A DNA stretch of 16,283 nucleotides. Source: an uncultured Ruminococcus sp. (GTDB taxonomy: Bacteria; Bacillota; Clostridia; Oscillospirales; CAG-272). The stretch lies in contig CACXCL010000074.1 in NCBI GenBank assembly GCA_902766115.1, positions 1-16,283 of the forward strand, read 5' to 3'. Under the pieces are notes generated by a model. It made no database searches and was not told where the DNA came from. It worked only from the letters and a program-made list of their open reading frames with translations. Positions 5,874 to 12,705 of the stretch are shown one piece after another (position 1 is the first letter of the stretch; each line of letters opens with the position of its first letter). Both the position numbers and the translations under genes were made by a program.

Positions 5874-7730
5874 TCAGAGTAAACCTATAAGTTCGTAACT
5901 CAAGTCAAGGAAATCCTTCATTTCATCTGACGTCAGTCTGCGCTGTGTCAGTTTGCAAAGCGAGAAGATCTCCCGCGCTATTTTTTCCGAAGCTTCAGGA
6001 TCGTCTGAGCATTTCTCATCAAGCTTGCCGATGATCGGCGAGGCGGTATTGAGCGTCAGGGTGGATTCGAGCGGGATGGACGCTGAGGAGGGCGAATAGA
6101 TCTTCATCATGTCGTCAAAACGCCGACTTTCCTCGGATACGTTGAGTATGGCGGGAGTTGTTTTATCCTTGAAGCTTCCGAAGACGATTTTCACTCCGTC
6201 ACCCGCGATCCTCCGGAACAATTCTTTGACTTCAGGGTATTCCCGGACTTTTTCGCCGTCCTTCAGAACGTCGGCGACCTCAGCGTCAACGCGACAGAAT
6301 TTCACCCCTTCGCGGTTCTGTTCTACCGTGCTGATGAACTGTGTATCGATGAATTTGTCGAGAAGGACAACTTCTATACCTTCCGCTTCAAGCATGGAGA
6401 TGTATTTTGCCTGAGCGGCTTTGTCATTTGCATAATATACCTTGTTTTCGTGAGTCTTCTTAGCCCCTTCAAGGTATTCGTCAAGCGTAGTAAATCCGCC
6501 TGAGCATTTTTCATAGATCACGGATTGATTTATCTTGTCGTAGAACTTCCTGTCCCTCATGCAGCCGTACTCTACGAACGTCTTGATGTCTCTCCAGACA
6601 TTTTCATAGTGCTCTCTTTCAGACGTGAACATCGAATTGAGCTTGTCTGCCACCTTTTTGGTGATATGAGAGGAGATCTTCGATACGTAACCACTGTTCT
6701 GCAGGTAGCTTCTTGAAACGTTCAAAGGCAGTTCCGGGCAATCGAGAACGCCCTTGAGCATCAGCAGATACTCGGGAATGACTTCCTTGATGTTGTCCGC
6801 GACGAATACCTGATTATAGAACAGTTTGACCTGCCCCTCGAGACTTTCGTATTCGCCCGTGATCTTCGGGAAATAGAGTATACCCCTGAAAATCAGAGGA
6901 TAATCAGCTTTGAGGTGGATCTGGAAGAGCGGCTCCCTGTAATCATGGAACACCTTTCGATAAAAAACCTTATACTCGTCGTCGGTACATTCCGAGGGAT
7001 TTTTCTGCCAAAGCGGGGAAGTATCATTGATCGGTTTTTCTTCTTCGTCTTCTTTTTTCTCGTTGTCCGCTCTTCTGAAGAAGATCTCTATCGGCATGAA
7101 GGAGCAGTACTTATCGAGTATTTCTTTCAGTTTATTCTCCGAGAGGTACTCGCGTCCCTCGTCGTTTATATGCATCACGACGGAGGTGCCGCGTCCGTCG
7201 AGATAGTCTTCCCATCCGTCGAACTGTTCCTCCATATCGTAGCTTCCGCCGTCGTCGCAGGTCCATTTGACCGCCGGAGCGCCGTTATAAGACTTCGTGA
7301 TCACGTCAACGCTGTCGCTGACCATGAACGCGGAATAGAAGCCGAGACCGAAGTGGCCGATGATACCGGTGGAGGAAGAATCTCCTTCGTCTCCCTCGTA
7401 TTTCTGAATGAAATCAAGCGCGCCCGACAGGGCGATCTGACCGAGATATTTCTCCGTTTCTTCTGCAGTCATACCGATTCCGTTATCGGTGACTGTGATA
7501 GTGGCGGCGTCAGGGTCAAGCTCCACGTCTATCCTCGGTTTCGAGACGTCCGTATCCTTTGCCTCGCCGAGAGAAACAAGTCTGTTGAGCTTTGTCACGG
7601 CATCGCATGCATTGGAAACAATCTCCCTGATAAATATTTCTTTTTCAGAATACAACCACTTCTTTATGATCGGGAAAATATGCTCTAATTCGATCGAGAT
7701 CCCGCCATGTTTCGTTTCGTTCTGTTCCAT
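5874..7730 (-). CDS. htpG: Molecular chaperone HtpG (Hsp90)
   Basis: HtpG is the bacterial Hsp90, an ATP-driven cytosolic chaperone. The 618-residue product is full length. The N-terminal GHKL ATPase domain shows EIFIREIVSNACDAVTKL (Glu36, the expected catalytic base, and Asn40), TDNGIGMT (Asp82 binds adenine), GHFGLGFYSAFMV and GRGTSVVMHI. The middle domain has NVSRSYLQNS, matching the conserved NVSRE-type client/ATP arginine stretch (here NVSRS). A C-terminal dimerisation domain follows. The start at ATG 7730 has AGAAGG upstream. The gene is driven by a perfect consensus promoter at 7771-7799 and leads the htpG-pgcA unit. No CIRCE element (TTAGCACTC-N9-GAGTGCTAA) is visible in the upstream region. 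Confidence 0.97.
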   Translation of the reverse strand: MEQNETKHGGISIELEHIFPIIKKWLYSEKEIFIREIVSNACDAVTKLNRLVSLGEAKDTDVSKPRIDVELDPDAATITVTDNGIGMTAEETEKYLGQIALSGALDFIQKYEGDEGDSSSTGIIGHFGLGFYSAFMVSDSVDVITKSYNGAPAVKWTCDDGGSYDMEEQFDGWEDYLDGRGTSVVMHINDEGREYLSENKLKEILDKYCSFMPIEIFFRRADNEKKEDEEEKPINDTSPLWQKNPSECTDDEYKVFYRKVFHDYREPLFQIHLKADYPLIFRGILYFPKITGEYESLEGQVKLFYNQVFVADNIKEVIPEYLLMLKGVLDCPELPLNVSRSYLQNSGYVSKISSHITKKVADKLNSMFTSEREHYENVWRDIKTFVEYGCMRDRKFYDKINQSVIYEKCSGGFTTLDEYLEGAKKTHENKVYYANDKAAQAKYISMLEAEGIEVVLLDKFIDTQFISTVEQNREGVKFCRVDAEVADVLKDGEKVREYPEVKELFRRIAGDGVKIVFGSFKDKTTPAILNVSEESRRFDDMMKIYSPSSASIPLESTLTLNTASPIIGKLDEKCSDDPEASEKIAREIFSLCKLTQRRLTSDEMKDFLDLSYELIGLL

Positions 7731-7770
7731 TAAAAGCGCCTTCTTTCAGTTGTCTTTATCCTAAAGTATT

Positions 7771-7799
7771 ATTATATAACCGCGGTCGAAAAATGTCAA
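7771..7799 (-). promoter_or_regulatory. Perfect sigma-A promoter of htpG
   Basis: Read on the minus strand, TTGACA (7799-7794) and TATAAT (7776-7771) are both exact consensus hexamers with the ideal 17-bp spacer. The expected start is near 7764, giving a leader of about 34 nt to the htpG ATG. The -35 region is overlapped by the imperfect palindrome at 7783-7802. Confidence 0.9.
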
Positions 7800-7802
7800 C
7801 CG
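7783..7802. promoter_or_regulatory. Imperfect palindrome over the htpG -35, candidate operator
   Basis: CGGTCGA (7783-7789) and TCAACCG (7796-7802) are inverted with 6 of 7 pairs matching, around a 6-bp A-rich centre. The site covers the whole -35 box and part of the spacer, where a repressor would block polymerase. It matches neither CIRCE nor an obvious CtsR tandem site. Regulator unknown. Confidence 0.4.
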
Positions 7803-7913
7803 TTTACGACGGGTAAAAGGAAGTTATGGAATGACGCCGCGTTATATGAACGAAAATATACATTTTGCATACAAAACAGCGTTCAAACCACAAAAGATTT
7901 TACCCAAAAACTA

Positions 7914-7942
7914 TTGTAAAAAACCATCTTTTGGTATAAAAT
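7914..7942 (+). promoter_or_regulatory. Likely promoter of gap
   Basis: TTGTAA (7914-7919, 4 of 6) lies 17 bp from TAAAAT (7937-7942, 5 of 6). The expected start is near 7950, giving a leader of about 75 nt that can form a weak hairpin, GGTGTC (7952-7957) / GACGCC (7972-7977). The rest of the 295-bp divergent region between htpG and gap (about 7803-7910) is A+T rich and shows no gene, clear repeat or riboswitch that I could recognise. Confidence 0.6.
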
Positions 7943-8025
7943 ATATATTTGGGTGTCGGAGATAATCTTTTGACGCCATGATCACGTTCCAAAATAAAAT
8001 AACAATATATTTGGAGGAAAAAAAC

Positions 8026-9048
8026 ATGTCTGTAAAAGTTGCAATCAACGGTTTTGGACGCATCGGCCGTCTGGCTTTCCGTCAGATGTTCGGAGCAGAG
8101 GGATATGAAGTCGTCGCGATCAACGACCTTACCAACCCCACCATGCTCGCTCATCTTCTGAAGTATGACACCGCTCAGAGGACCTACGAGCTCGCAAGCA
8201 CCGTGTCCGCCGACGACGAGGCGGGAACCATCACCGTCAACGGCAAGACCATCAAGATCTACAGCGAGAAGAACGCGGCTGATCTGCCCTGGGGCGAGAT
8301 CGGAGTCGACGTCGTTCTCGAATGCACCGGTTTCTATACTTCCAAGGAGAAATCCATGGCGCACATTCAGGCAGGCGCAAAGAAGGTCGTCATCTCCGCT
8401 CCCGCGGGCAAGGACCTGAAAACCATCGTCTACGGCGTTAACGAAAACAGCCTTACCTCGGAAGATCAGATCATCTCCGCAGCTTCCTGCACCACCAACT
8501 GCCTCGCTCCCATGGCGAAGGCGCTCAACGACTACGCTCCCATCGTCAGCGGCATCATGACAACCGTTCACGCTTACACCGGCGACCAGATGGTTCTGGA
8601 CGGTCCCCACAGAAAGGGTGACCTCCGCCGTGCACGCGCCGCCGCTCAGAACATCGTTCCGAACACCACCGGCGCCGCAAAGGCCATCGGTCTCGTTATC
8701 CCCGAACTGAACGGCAAGCTCATCGGCTCCGCTCAGAGAGTTCCCACCTGCACCGGCTCCACCACCATCCTCGTGGCGGTCGTGAAGGGCCGTGACATCA
8801 CCGTCGAGTCCATCAATGAGGCGATGAAGTCTCAGGCTTCCGAATCCTTCGGATACAACACCGATATGATCGTCTCCTCCGACGTCATCGGTATCAGATA
8901 CGGTTCTCTCTTCGACGCTACTCAGACCATGGTCCAGAAGATCGACGACGACACATATCAGGTACAGGTCGTTTCCTGGTACGACAACGAGAACTCCTAT
9001 ACCAGCCAGATGGTCCGCACCATCAAGTACTTTGCAGAGCTTGCATAA
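8026..9048 (+). CDS. gap: Glyceraldehyde-3-phosphate dehydrogenase (phosphorylating)
   Basis: This glycolytic enzyme oxidises glyceraldehyde-3-phosphate to 1,3-bisphosphoglycerate with NAD in the cytosol. The 340-residue product has the Rossmann start VAINGFGRIGRLAFR (Asp34 after AIN suggests NAD use), the active site SAASCTTNCLAP (Cys155), the partner His182 in TTVHAYTGDQ, and PNTTGAAKA, SAQRVPT and SWYDNENSY. The start is ATG 8026 (MSVKVAINGFG) with GGAGG at 8013-8017. The in-frame ATG at 7978 would add 16 unrelated residues upstream of this ribosome binding site. The codons are strongly biased (mostly AAG for Lys, many C-ending codons) compared with its neighbours, as expected for a highly expressed gene. 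It stands alone, with its own promoter and a strong terminator. Confidence 0.98.
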   Translation: MSVKVAINGFGRIGRLAFRQMFGAEGYEVVAINDLTNPTMLAHLLKYDTAQRTYELASTVSADDEAGTITVNGKTIKIYSEKNAADLPWGEIGVDVVLECTGFYTSKEKSMAHIQAGAKKVVISAPAGKDLKTIVYGVNENSLTSEDQIISAASCTTNCLAPMAKALNDYAPIVSGIMTTVHAYTGDQMVLDGPHRKGDLRRARAAAQNIVPNTTGAAKAIGLVIPELNGKLIGSAQRVPTCTGSTTILVAVVKGRDITVESINEAMKSQASESFGYNTDMIVSSDVIGIRYGSLFDATQTMVQKIDDDTYQVQVVSWYDNENSYTSQMVRTIKYFAELA

Positions 9049-9062
9049 GGAATTTTGACTTG

Positions 9063-9095
9063 ATCGGGTTGCTGTTTTTCAGCAACCCGATTTTT
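9063..9095 (+). terminator. Intrinsic terminator after gap
   Basis: A perfect 12-bp stem pairs ATCGGGTTGCTG (9063-9074) with CAGCAACCCGAT (9080-9091) around TTTTT and is followed by more T (9092-9095). It starts 15 nt after the gap stop. Confidence 0.95.
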
Positions 9096-9128
9096 CTGCG
9101 ATAACGCATATAACTTGACCTTTTCGTC

Positions 9129-9158
9129 TTGACCTTTAGTTATATTTGGGTGTATAAT
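9129..9158 (+). promoter_or_regulatory. Promoter of the der operon
   Basis: TTGACC (9129-9134, 5 of 6) and an exact TATAAT (9153-9158) are separated by 18 bp. The expected start is near 9165, about 74 nt before der. The -35 box is part of a 10-bp direct repeat (CTTGACCTTT at 9114-9123 and 9128-9137). The pair is flanked by an 8-bp perfect inverted repeat, ATATAACT (9108-9115) / AGTTATAT (9138-9145). These repeats may be a regulator site. Confidence 0.78.
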
Positions 9159-9238
9159 TTAGGGAGATATTTTTACCTTTTTTCTGATTGATACATGAGA
9201 TCGACCCATACCGAACGATCACGAAAGGGCTGATAATA

Positions 9239-10570
9239 ATGTCAAAACCTGTTATAGCGATAGTCGGAAGACCGAACGTGGGAAAGAGCACGCTTTTCAA
9301 TAAACTGATCGGTCAGCGCCGCGCAATCGTCGAGGACGTCCCGGGGATAACAAGGGACCGGATCTACGGCGAAACGGAATGGCGCGGAAGAAAAATGATC
9401 GTCATCGACACCGGAGGAATAGACGCCAGGACCGACGATCCCATGCTTTCAAAGATGCGAGCACAGGCGCAGGTGGCAATTGACACCGCGGACGTCATTC
9501 TTTTCGTTTGTGAGATCAGATGCGGTCTCCTCGCCGACGATATGGATATCGCGCTGATGCTGAAGAAAAGCGGGAAACCCGTGGTCCCTTGTATAAATAA
9601 AGCCGACAGCGTAGGCGCCGTGGCGTCGGAATTCTACGATTTCTACCAACTGGGTTTCAAATCCGATCCCATCGCGCTTTCGGCACTGCACGGAAGCGGA
9701 AGCGGCGACATTCTTGACGAGGTTCTCAGCTATCTCCCGGAAGACGACGACGCGGATGAGGAAAACGACGTTATCAGAGTCGCCGTCATAGGCAAACCCA
9801 ACGCCGGAAAATCGTCGCTGATAAACAGGATCCTGGGCGACGACAGGCTTATCGTATCGGAAGTTCCGGGAACGACGCGCGACGCGATCGATACCTTTGT
9901 CGAGAATAAATGGGGAAAATACGTTTTTGTTGACACCGCGGGGATAAGAAGGCAGAGCAAGGTAGAGGACAGGATCGAAAAATTCAGCGTGATCCGCGCC
10001 AAGACAGCCGTAGAACGCTCCGATGTCTGTCTGCTTATGATCGACGCGGGACAGGGCATCACGGAGCAGGATGAAAAAATCGCCGGTATAGCACACGAGG
10101 CGGGCAAACCTGCTGTAATTTGCGTCAACAAATGGGATACGGTTGATAAAGACAACTCCGTTACAAAGAAGTTCACAAAACAGATATACGACGCTCTGTC
10201 TTACATGACCTATGCGCCGCTGATCATGATCTCCGCGAAGACGGGGCAGAGAGTCGAAAAGCTCTATGAAATGATAAATCAGGTACACGAATCGTCTGTT
10301 ATGAGGATCTCGACCGGGATGCTGAACGACGTCCTCGCAGACGCCGTAACGAGAGTGCAGCCGCCGTCGGACAAGGGAAGACGCTTAAAGATCTACTACA
10401 TGACTCAGACGTCCGTCGCGCCGCCCACCTTCGTGCTGTTCTGCAACAAAGCCGAGCTGTTCCACTTCTCGTATCAAAGATATATCGAGAATTGTCTGAG
10501 GGACACCTTCGGCTTCAAGGGAACGCCGATAAAAATGGTTATCAAACAGAAATCCGACCCCGACAAATGA
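9239..10570 (+). CDS. der: Ribosome biogenesis GTPase Der (EngA)
   Basis: Der is an essential double GTPase that helps mature the 50S subunit. The 443-residue product has two G domains and a C-terminal KH-like domain. G domain 1 has GRPNVGKS (10-17), DTGG (57-60) and NKAD (120-123). An acidic linker (about 168-177) follows. G domain 2 has GKPNAGKS (185-192), DTAG (232-235) and NKWD (297-300). The KH-like domain is about residues 355-443. The start ATG 9239 (MSKPVIAIVGRPNVGK) places the P-loop at the usual distance from the N-terminus. An in-frame ATG at 9188 would add 17 unrelated residues. The ribosome binding site is only moderate (GAAAGG, 9223-9228). plsY follows 31 nt after the stop, a common der-plsY pairing in Firmicutes. 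Confidence 0.97.
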   Translation: MSKPVIAIVGRPNVGKSTLFNKLIGQRRAIVEDVPGITRDRIYGETEWRGRKMIVIDTGGIDARTDDPMLSKMRAQAQVAIDTADVILFVCEIRCGLLADDMDIALMLKKSGKPVVPCINKADSVGAVASEFYDFYQLGFKSDPIALSALHGSGSGDILDEVLSYLPEDDDADEENDVIRVAVIGKPNAGKSSLINRILGDDRLIVSEVPGTTRDAIDTFVENKWGKYVFVDTAGIRRQSKVEDRIEKFSVIRAKTAVERSDVCLLMIDAGQGITEQDEKIAGIAHEAGKPAVICVNKWDTVDKDNSVTKKFTKQIYDALSYMTYAPLIMISAKTGQRVEKLYEMINQVHESSVMRISTGMLNDVLADAVTRVQPPSDKGRRLKIYYMTQTSVAPPTFVLFCNKAELFHFSYQRYIENCLRDTFGFKGTPIKMVIKQKSDPDK

Positions 10571-10601
10571 TCGATATCCCGATCTCTCAAGGAGTTTTAC
10601 A

Positions 10602-11339
10602 ATGACTTTTTCGCAAATTTGGAACAACGGTCTCTTGTCAAATATCGTTTTTCCTACCCGGGGCTCGCTGATCGGCGTGATCCTTGCGTCGGGAATCGCA
10701 GTCGCTGTCGTCTCATATCTGCTCGGAAGTGTCAATCCGGCGATCATAATTTCAAATAAGCTCTACGGAGACGATATCAGGACTCACGGCAGCGGCAACG
10801 CCGGAATGACCAATGTGATGAGGACATACGGCAAAAAGATGGCGGTCCTCACTTTTCTCGGCGACTTTCTCAAGGCCGTTGTCGCATCCCTGATCGGGCG
10901 CGCCGTATTAGGTGTTTTCGGCGCGTATCTGGCAGGATTCTTCTGTTTTCTCGGTCACCTCTACCCGTGTTTTTACAAATTCAAAGGCGGCAAGGGAGTG
11001 GTCACCACCTGCGCCATGGTCGTCATGACGGACTGGCGGGTCTTTCTGGTATTGCTCGTCGTCTTTGTTATCATAGTCGCATCGACGAGGTATATCTCCC
11101 TCGGATCCGTGGTGGGCGTTATGCTCTATCCCATCGTACTTGACAGAGTATGGGCGCTTTTCGGCTGCGACAACAGACAGCGGATCGTAATGATCTTCGT
11201 TCTCGGCGTCATGTTGCTTACGCTTTGGAAACACCGGGAAAACCTAAAGAGGATCACCAAAGGGACCGAAAACAAGTTCACTTTCAAAGTCAAAGATAAA
11301 AAAACCGGCTCGTCTGTTGAATCGGATAAGACGGAATAA
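10602..11339 (+). CDS. plsY: Glycerol-3-phosphate acyltransferase PlsY
   Basis: PlsY is an integral membrane enzyme that acylates glycerol-3-phosphate from acyl-phosphate, the first step of phospholipid synthesis. The 245-residue product shows the family's conserved cytosolic motifs: YLLGSVNPAIIISNKLYGDDIR (about 39-60), HGSGNAGMTNVMRTYGK (62-78), GHLYPCFYKFKGGKGVVTT (118-136), and the closing HRENLKRITKGTENKF. It has several hydrophobic helices. It is longer than the usual ~200 residues because of about 20 residues before the first helix and a charged Lys/Ser-rich tail after the last motif. The start ATG 10602 has AAGGAG at 10589-10594. In many Firmicutes gpsA follows; here a PHP-family gene follows after 21 nt. 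Confidence 0.94.
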   Translation: MTFSQIWNNGLLSNIVFPTRGSLIGVILASGIAVAVVSYLLGSVNPAIIISNKLYGDDIRTHGSGNAGMTNVMRTYGKKMAVLTFLGDFLKAVVASLIGRAVLGVFGAYLAGFFCFLGHLYPCFYKFKGGKGVVTTCAMVVMTDWRVFLVLLVVFVIIVASTRYISLGSVVGVMLYPIVLDRVWALFGCDNRQRIVMIFVLGVMLLTLWKHRENLKRITKGTENKFTFKVKDKKTGSSVESDKTE

Positions 11340-11360
11340 TAAATAAAATAGAGGATAAAA

Positions 11361-12650
11361 ATGAAAGACAATTCACCGATCACGACTATATCCCGTTGCG
11401 ACGTGACAGCGGAAGAACGGCTTGACGCTCTGAGAGATCTGAAAAAAGAGATCGATCGCGGGAACATACTGAGAGACAGAGACGGAACTTGGGTCAACAA
11501 CCATATCCACACCTGTTATTCGTTCTCTCCCTATACGCCGACCTCCGCTGTTTTTTACGCGTGGAAGGCGGGTCTCGGAACAGCCGGCATCATGGACCAC
11601 GACAGCGTCGGCGGGGCGCGCGAGTTTATCGATGCGGGCGCGATAATGGAAATGCCCGTTACCTGCGGATTCGAGTGCCGCGCCAACGTTAAAGGAACCG
11701 CTCTCGAAGGAAGAAGGATCAACAATCCGGATCAGCTCTCCTGCGCGTATCTCGCCATGCACGGCATACCTCATCAGAATTTTGACAAAGCAGAAGCCGT
11801 CCTCAAAAGCGTTCGTGAAAAAAGAAACCTGAGAAACAGGAAGATGGTCGCACGGATCAATGATATCGTCACCGAATTCGGTCTCACTCTCGATTTCGAC
11901 CGGGACGTTTACCCCATTTCCATGGCGAGAGAAGGCGGCAGTATAACCGAGCGCCACGTACTTTTCGCTCTGACCGGGAAAGTAGTCGAAAAATACCCGA
12001 TCAGGGGGGAAGCGATCGGCATTATCGAAAAACTCATCGGTAAAAAACTTGACGAAAAAACCGAAAAGAAACTTCTCGAAGCGCCGGATAATTTCTATAA
12101 ATATGACGTTCTCGGGGTGCTTAAAAGCAGTCTTGTGTCGAAGATCTACATCGACGCCGACGATGAGCTCATTAACATCGCGGAATTCACCGCTCTTGCG
12201 GACGAGCTTGGAGCAATCTCCGCATACGCATACCTCGGCGACGTGGGAGAAAGTCCCACAGGGGACAAAAAGGCGCAGAAATTCGAGGATGATTATCTTC
12301 CGATCCTCTTTGACGAGCTGAAAAAAAACAACTTCAAAGCGGTGACTTATATGCCGTCGAGGAATACGAAAGAGCAGCTCGCCACGGTAATAAAGATGTG
12401 CAGAGATCATTCGTTGTTTGAGATAAGCGGAGAGGATATTAATTCTCCCCGTCAGTCGTTCATCTGCCAGGCCATCGCCGATCCCGCGTACGAGCATCTC
12501 GTAACGTCCACTTACGCGCTTATAGGTCATGAAAAGGCCGCAACGCAGGATATTTCCGACGCCCTGTTTTCGAAAAAAACCAAGGAAAAATATCCCGACC
12601 TTCAGACGCGTGTGGATCATTATGCCGAAATCGGCGGGATGAAAAAATAA
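11361..12650 (+). CDS. PHP-domain metal-dependent phosphoesterase, substrate unknown
   Basis: The 429-residue product carries the metal-binding motifs of the PHP superfamily (relatives of the polymerase III alpha PHP domain and histidinol phosphatase): HIH (residues 48-50), MDHD (78-81), Glu105 in CGFECR, His134/His138 in LAMHGIPH and His199 in TERH. The expected final DxH pair near the C-terminus appears as EDIN (Asp359, Asn361), so one usual ligand seems replaced. The segment between residues 140 and 345 has no fold I can name. There is no signal peptide or membrane segment, so it is cytosolic. The start ATG 11361 has GAGG at 11351-11354. It lies 21 nt after plsY and 55 nt before an aldolase/dehydrogenase fusion, probably in the same transcript. 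A sugar-phosphate or cyclic-phosphate phosphatase is a reasonable guess; the substrate cannot be read from the sequence. Confidence 0.82.
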   Translation: MKDNSPITTISRCDVTAEERLDALRDLKKEIDRGNILRDRDGTWVNNHIHTCYSFSPYTPTSAVFYAWKAGLGTAGIMDHDSVGGAREFIDAGAIMEMPVTCGFECRANVKGTALEGRRINNPDQLSCAYLAMHGIPHQNFDKAEAVLKSVREKRNLRNRKMVARINDIVTEFGLTLDFDRDVYPISMAREGGSITERHVLFALTGKVVEKYPIRGEAIGIIEKLIGKKLDEKTEKKLLEAPDNFYKYDVLGVLKSSLVSKIYIDADDELINIAEFTALADELGAISAYAYLGDVGESPTGDKKAQKFEDDYLPILFDELKKNNFKAVTYMPSRNTKEQLATVIKMCRDHSLFEISGEDINSPRQSFICQAIADPAYEHLVTSTYALIGHEKAATQDISDALFSKKTKEKYPDLQTRVDHYAEIGGMKK

Positions 12651-12674
12651 TCAATAACATCAGCAAAACAGAAA

Positions 12675-12689
12675 GCCGCTTTGAGCGGC
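12675..12689 (+). other. Compact intergenic hairpin before the aldolase/SDR gene
   Basis: GCCGCT (12675-12680) pairs perfectly with AGCGGC (12684-12689) around a 3-nt loop, six bases before the GGAG ribosome binding site (12695-12698). There is no T-run, so termination is unlikely. It could stabilise or process the mRNA or tune translation. Confidence 0.5.
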
Positions 12690-12705
12690 GGAATGGAGCA
12701 TAAAA

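Noticed and set aside
6915..7688. Plus-strand open frame opposite htpG
   Set aside because: It is a shadow of the Hsp90 coding sequence, with no family motif and no proper start signal.
7952..7977. Possible riboswitch in the gap leader
   Set aside because: There is only a weak 6-bp hairpin with one G-U pair, no conserved aptamer pattern and no terminator.
7978..8025. Upstream ATG as start of gap
   Set aside because: The 16 extra residues are not part of GAPDH and lie before the GGAGG site. The ATG at 8026 gives the family's exact N-terminus.
7731..8025. CIRCE or tandem CtsR heat-shock operator near htpG
   Set aside because: Neither consensus is present. Only a different imperfect palindrome was found.
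9188..9238. Upstream ATG as start of der
   Set aside because: It adds 17 residues unlike any Der N-terminus. The start at 9239 puts the first P-loop at the usual position.
11373..12620. Long open frame on the minus strand opposite the PHP gene
   Set aside because: It has no recognisable domain and no ribosome binding site. It lies wholly antisense to a gene with clear catalytic motifs and is explained by codon bias.
12675..12689. Terminator between the PHP and aldolase/SDR genes
   Set aside because: The stem is stable but no T-run follows, and a ribosome binding site comes directly after it.
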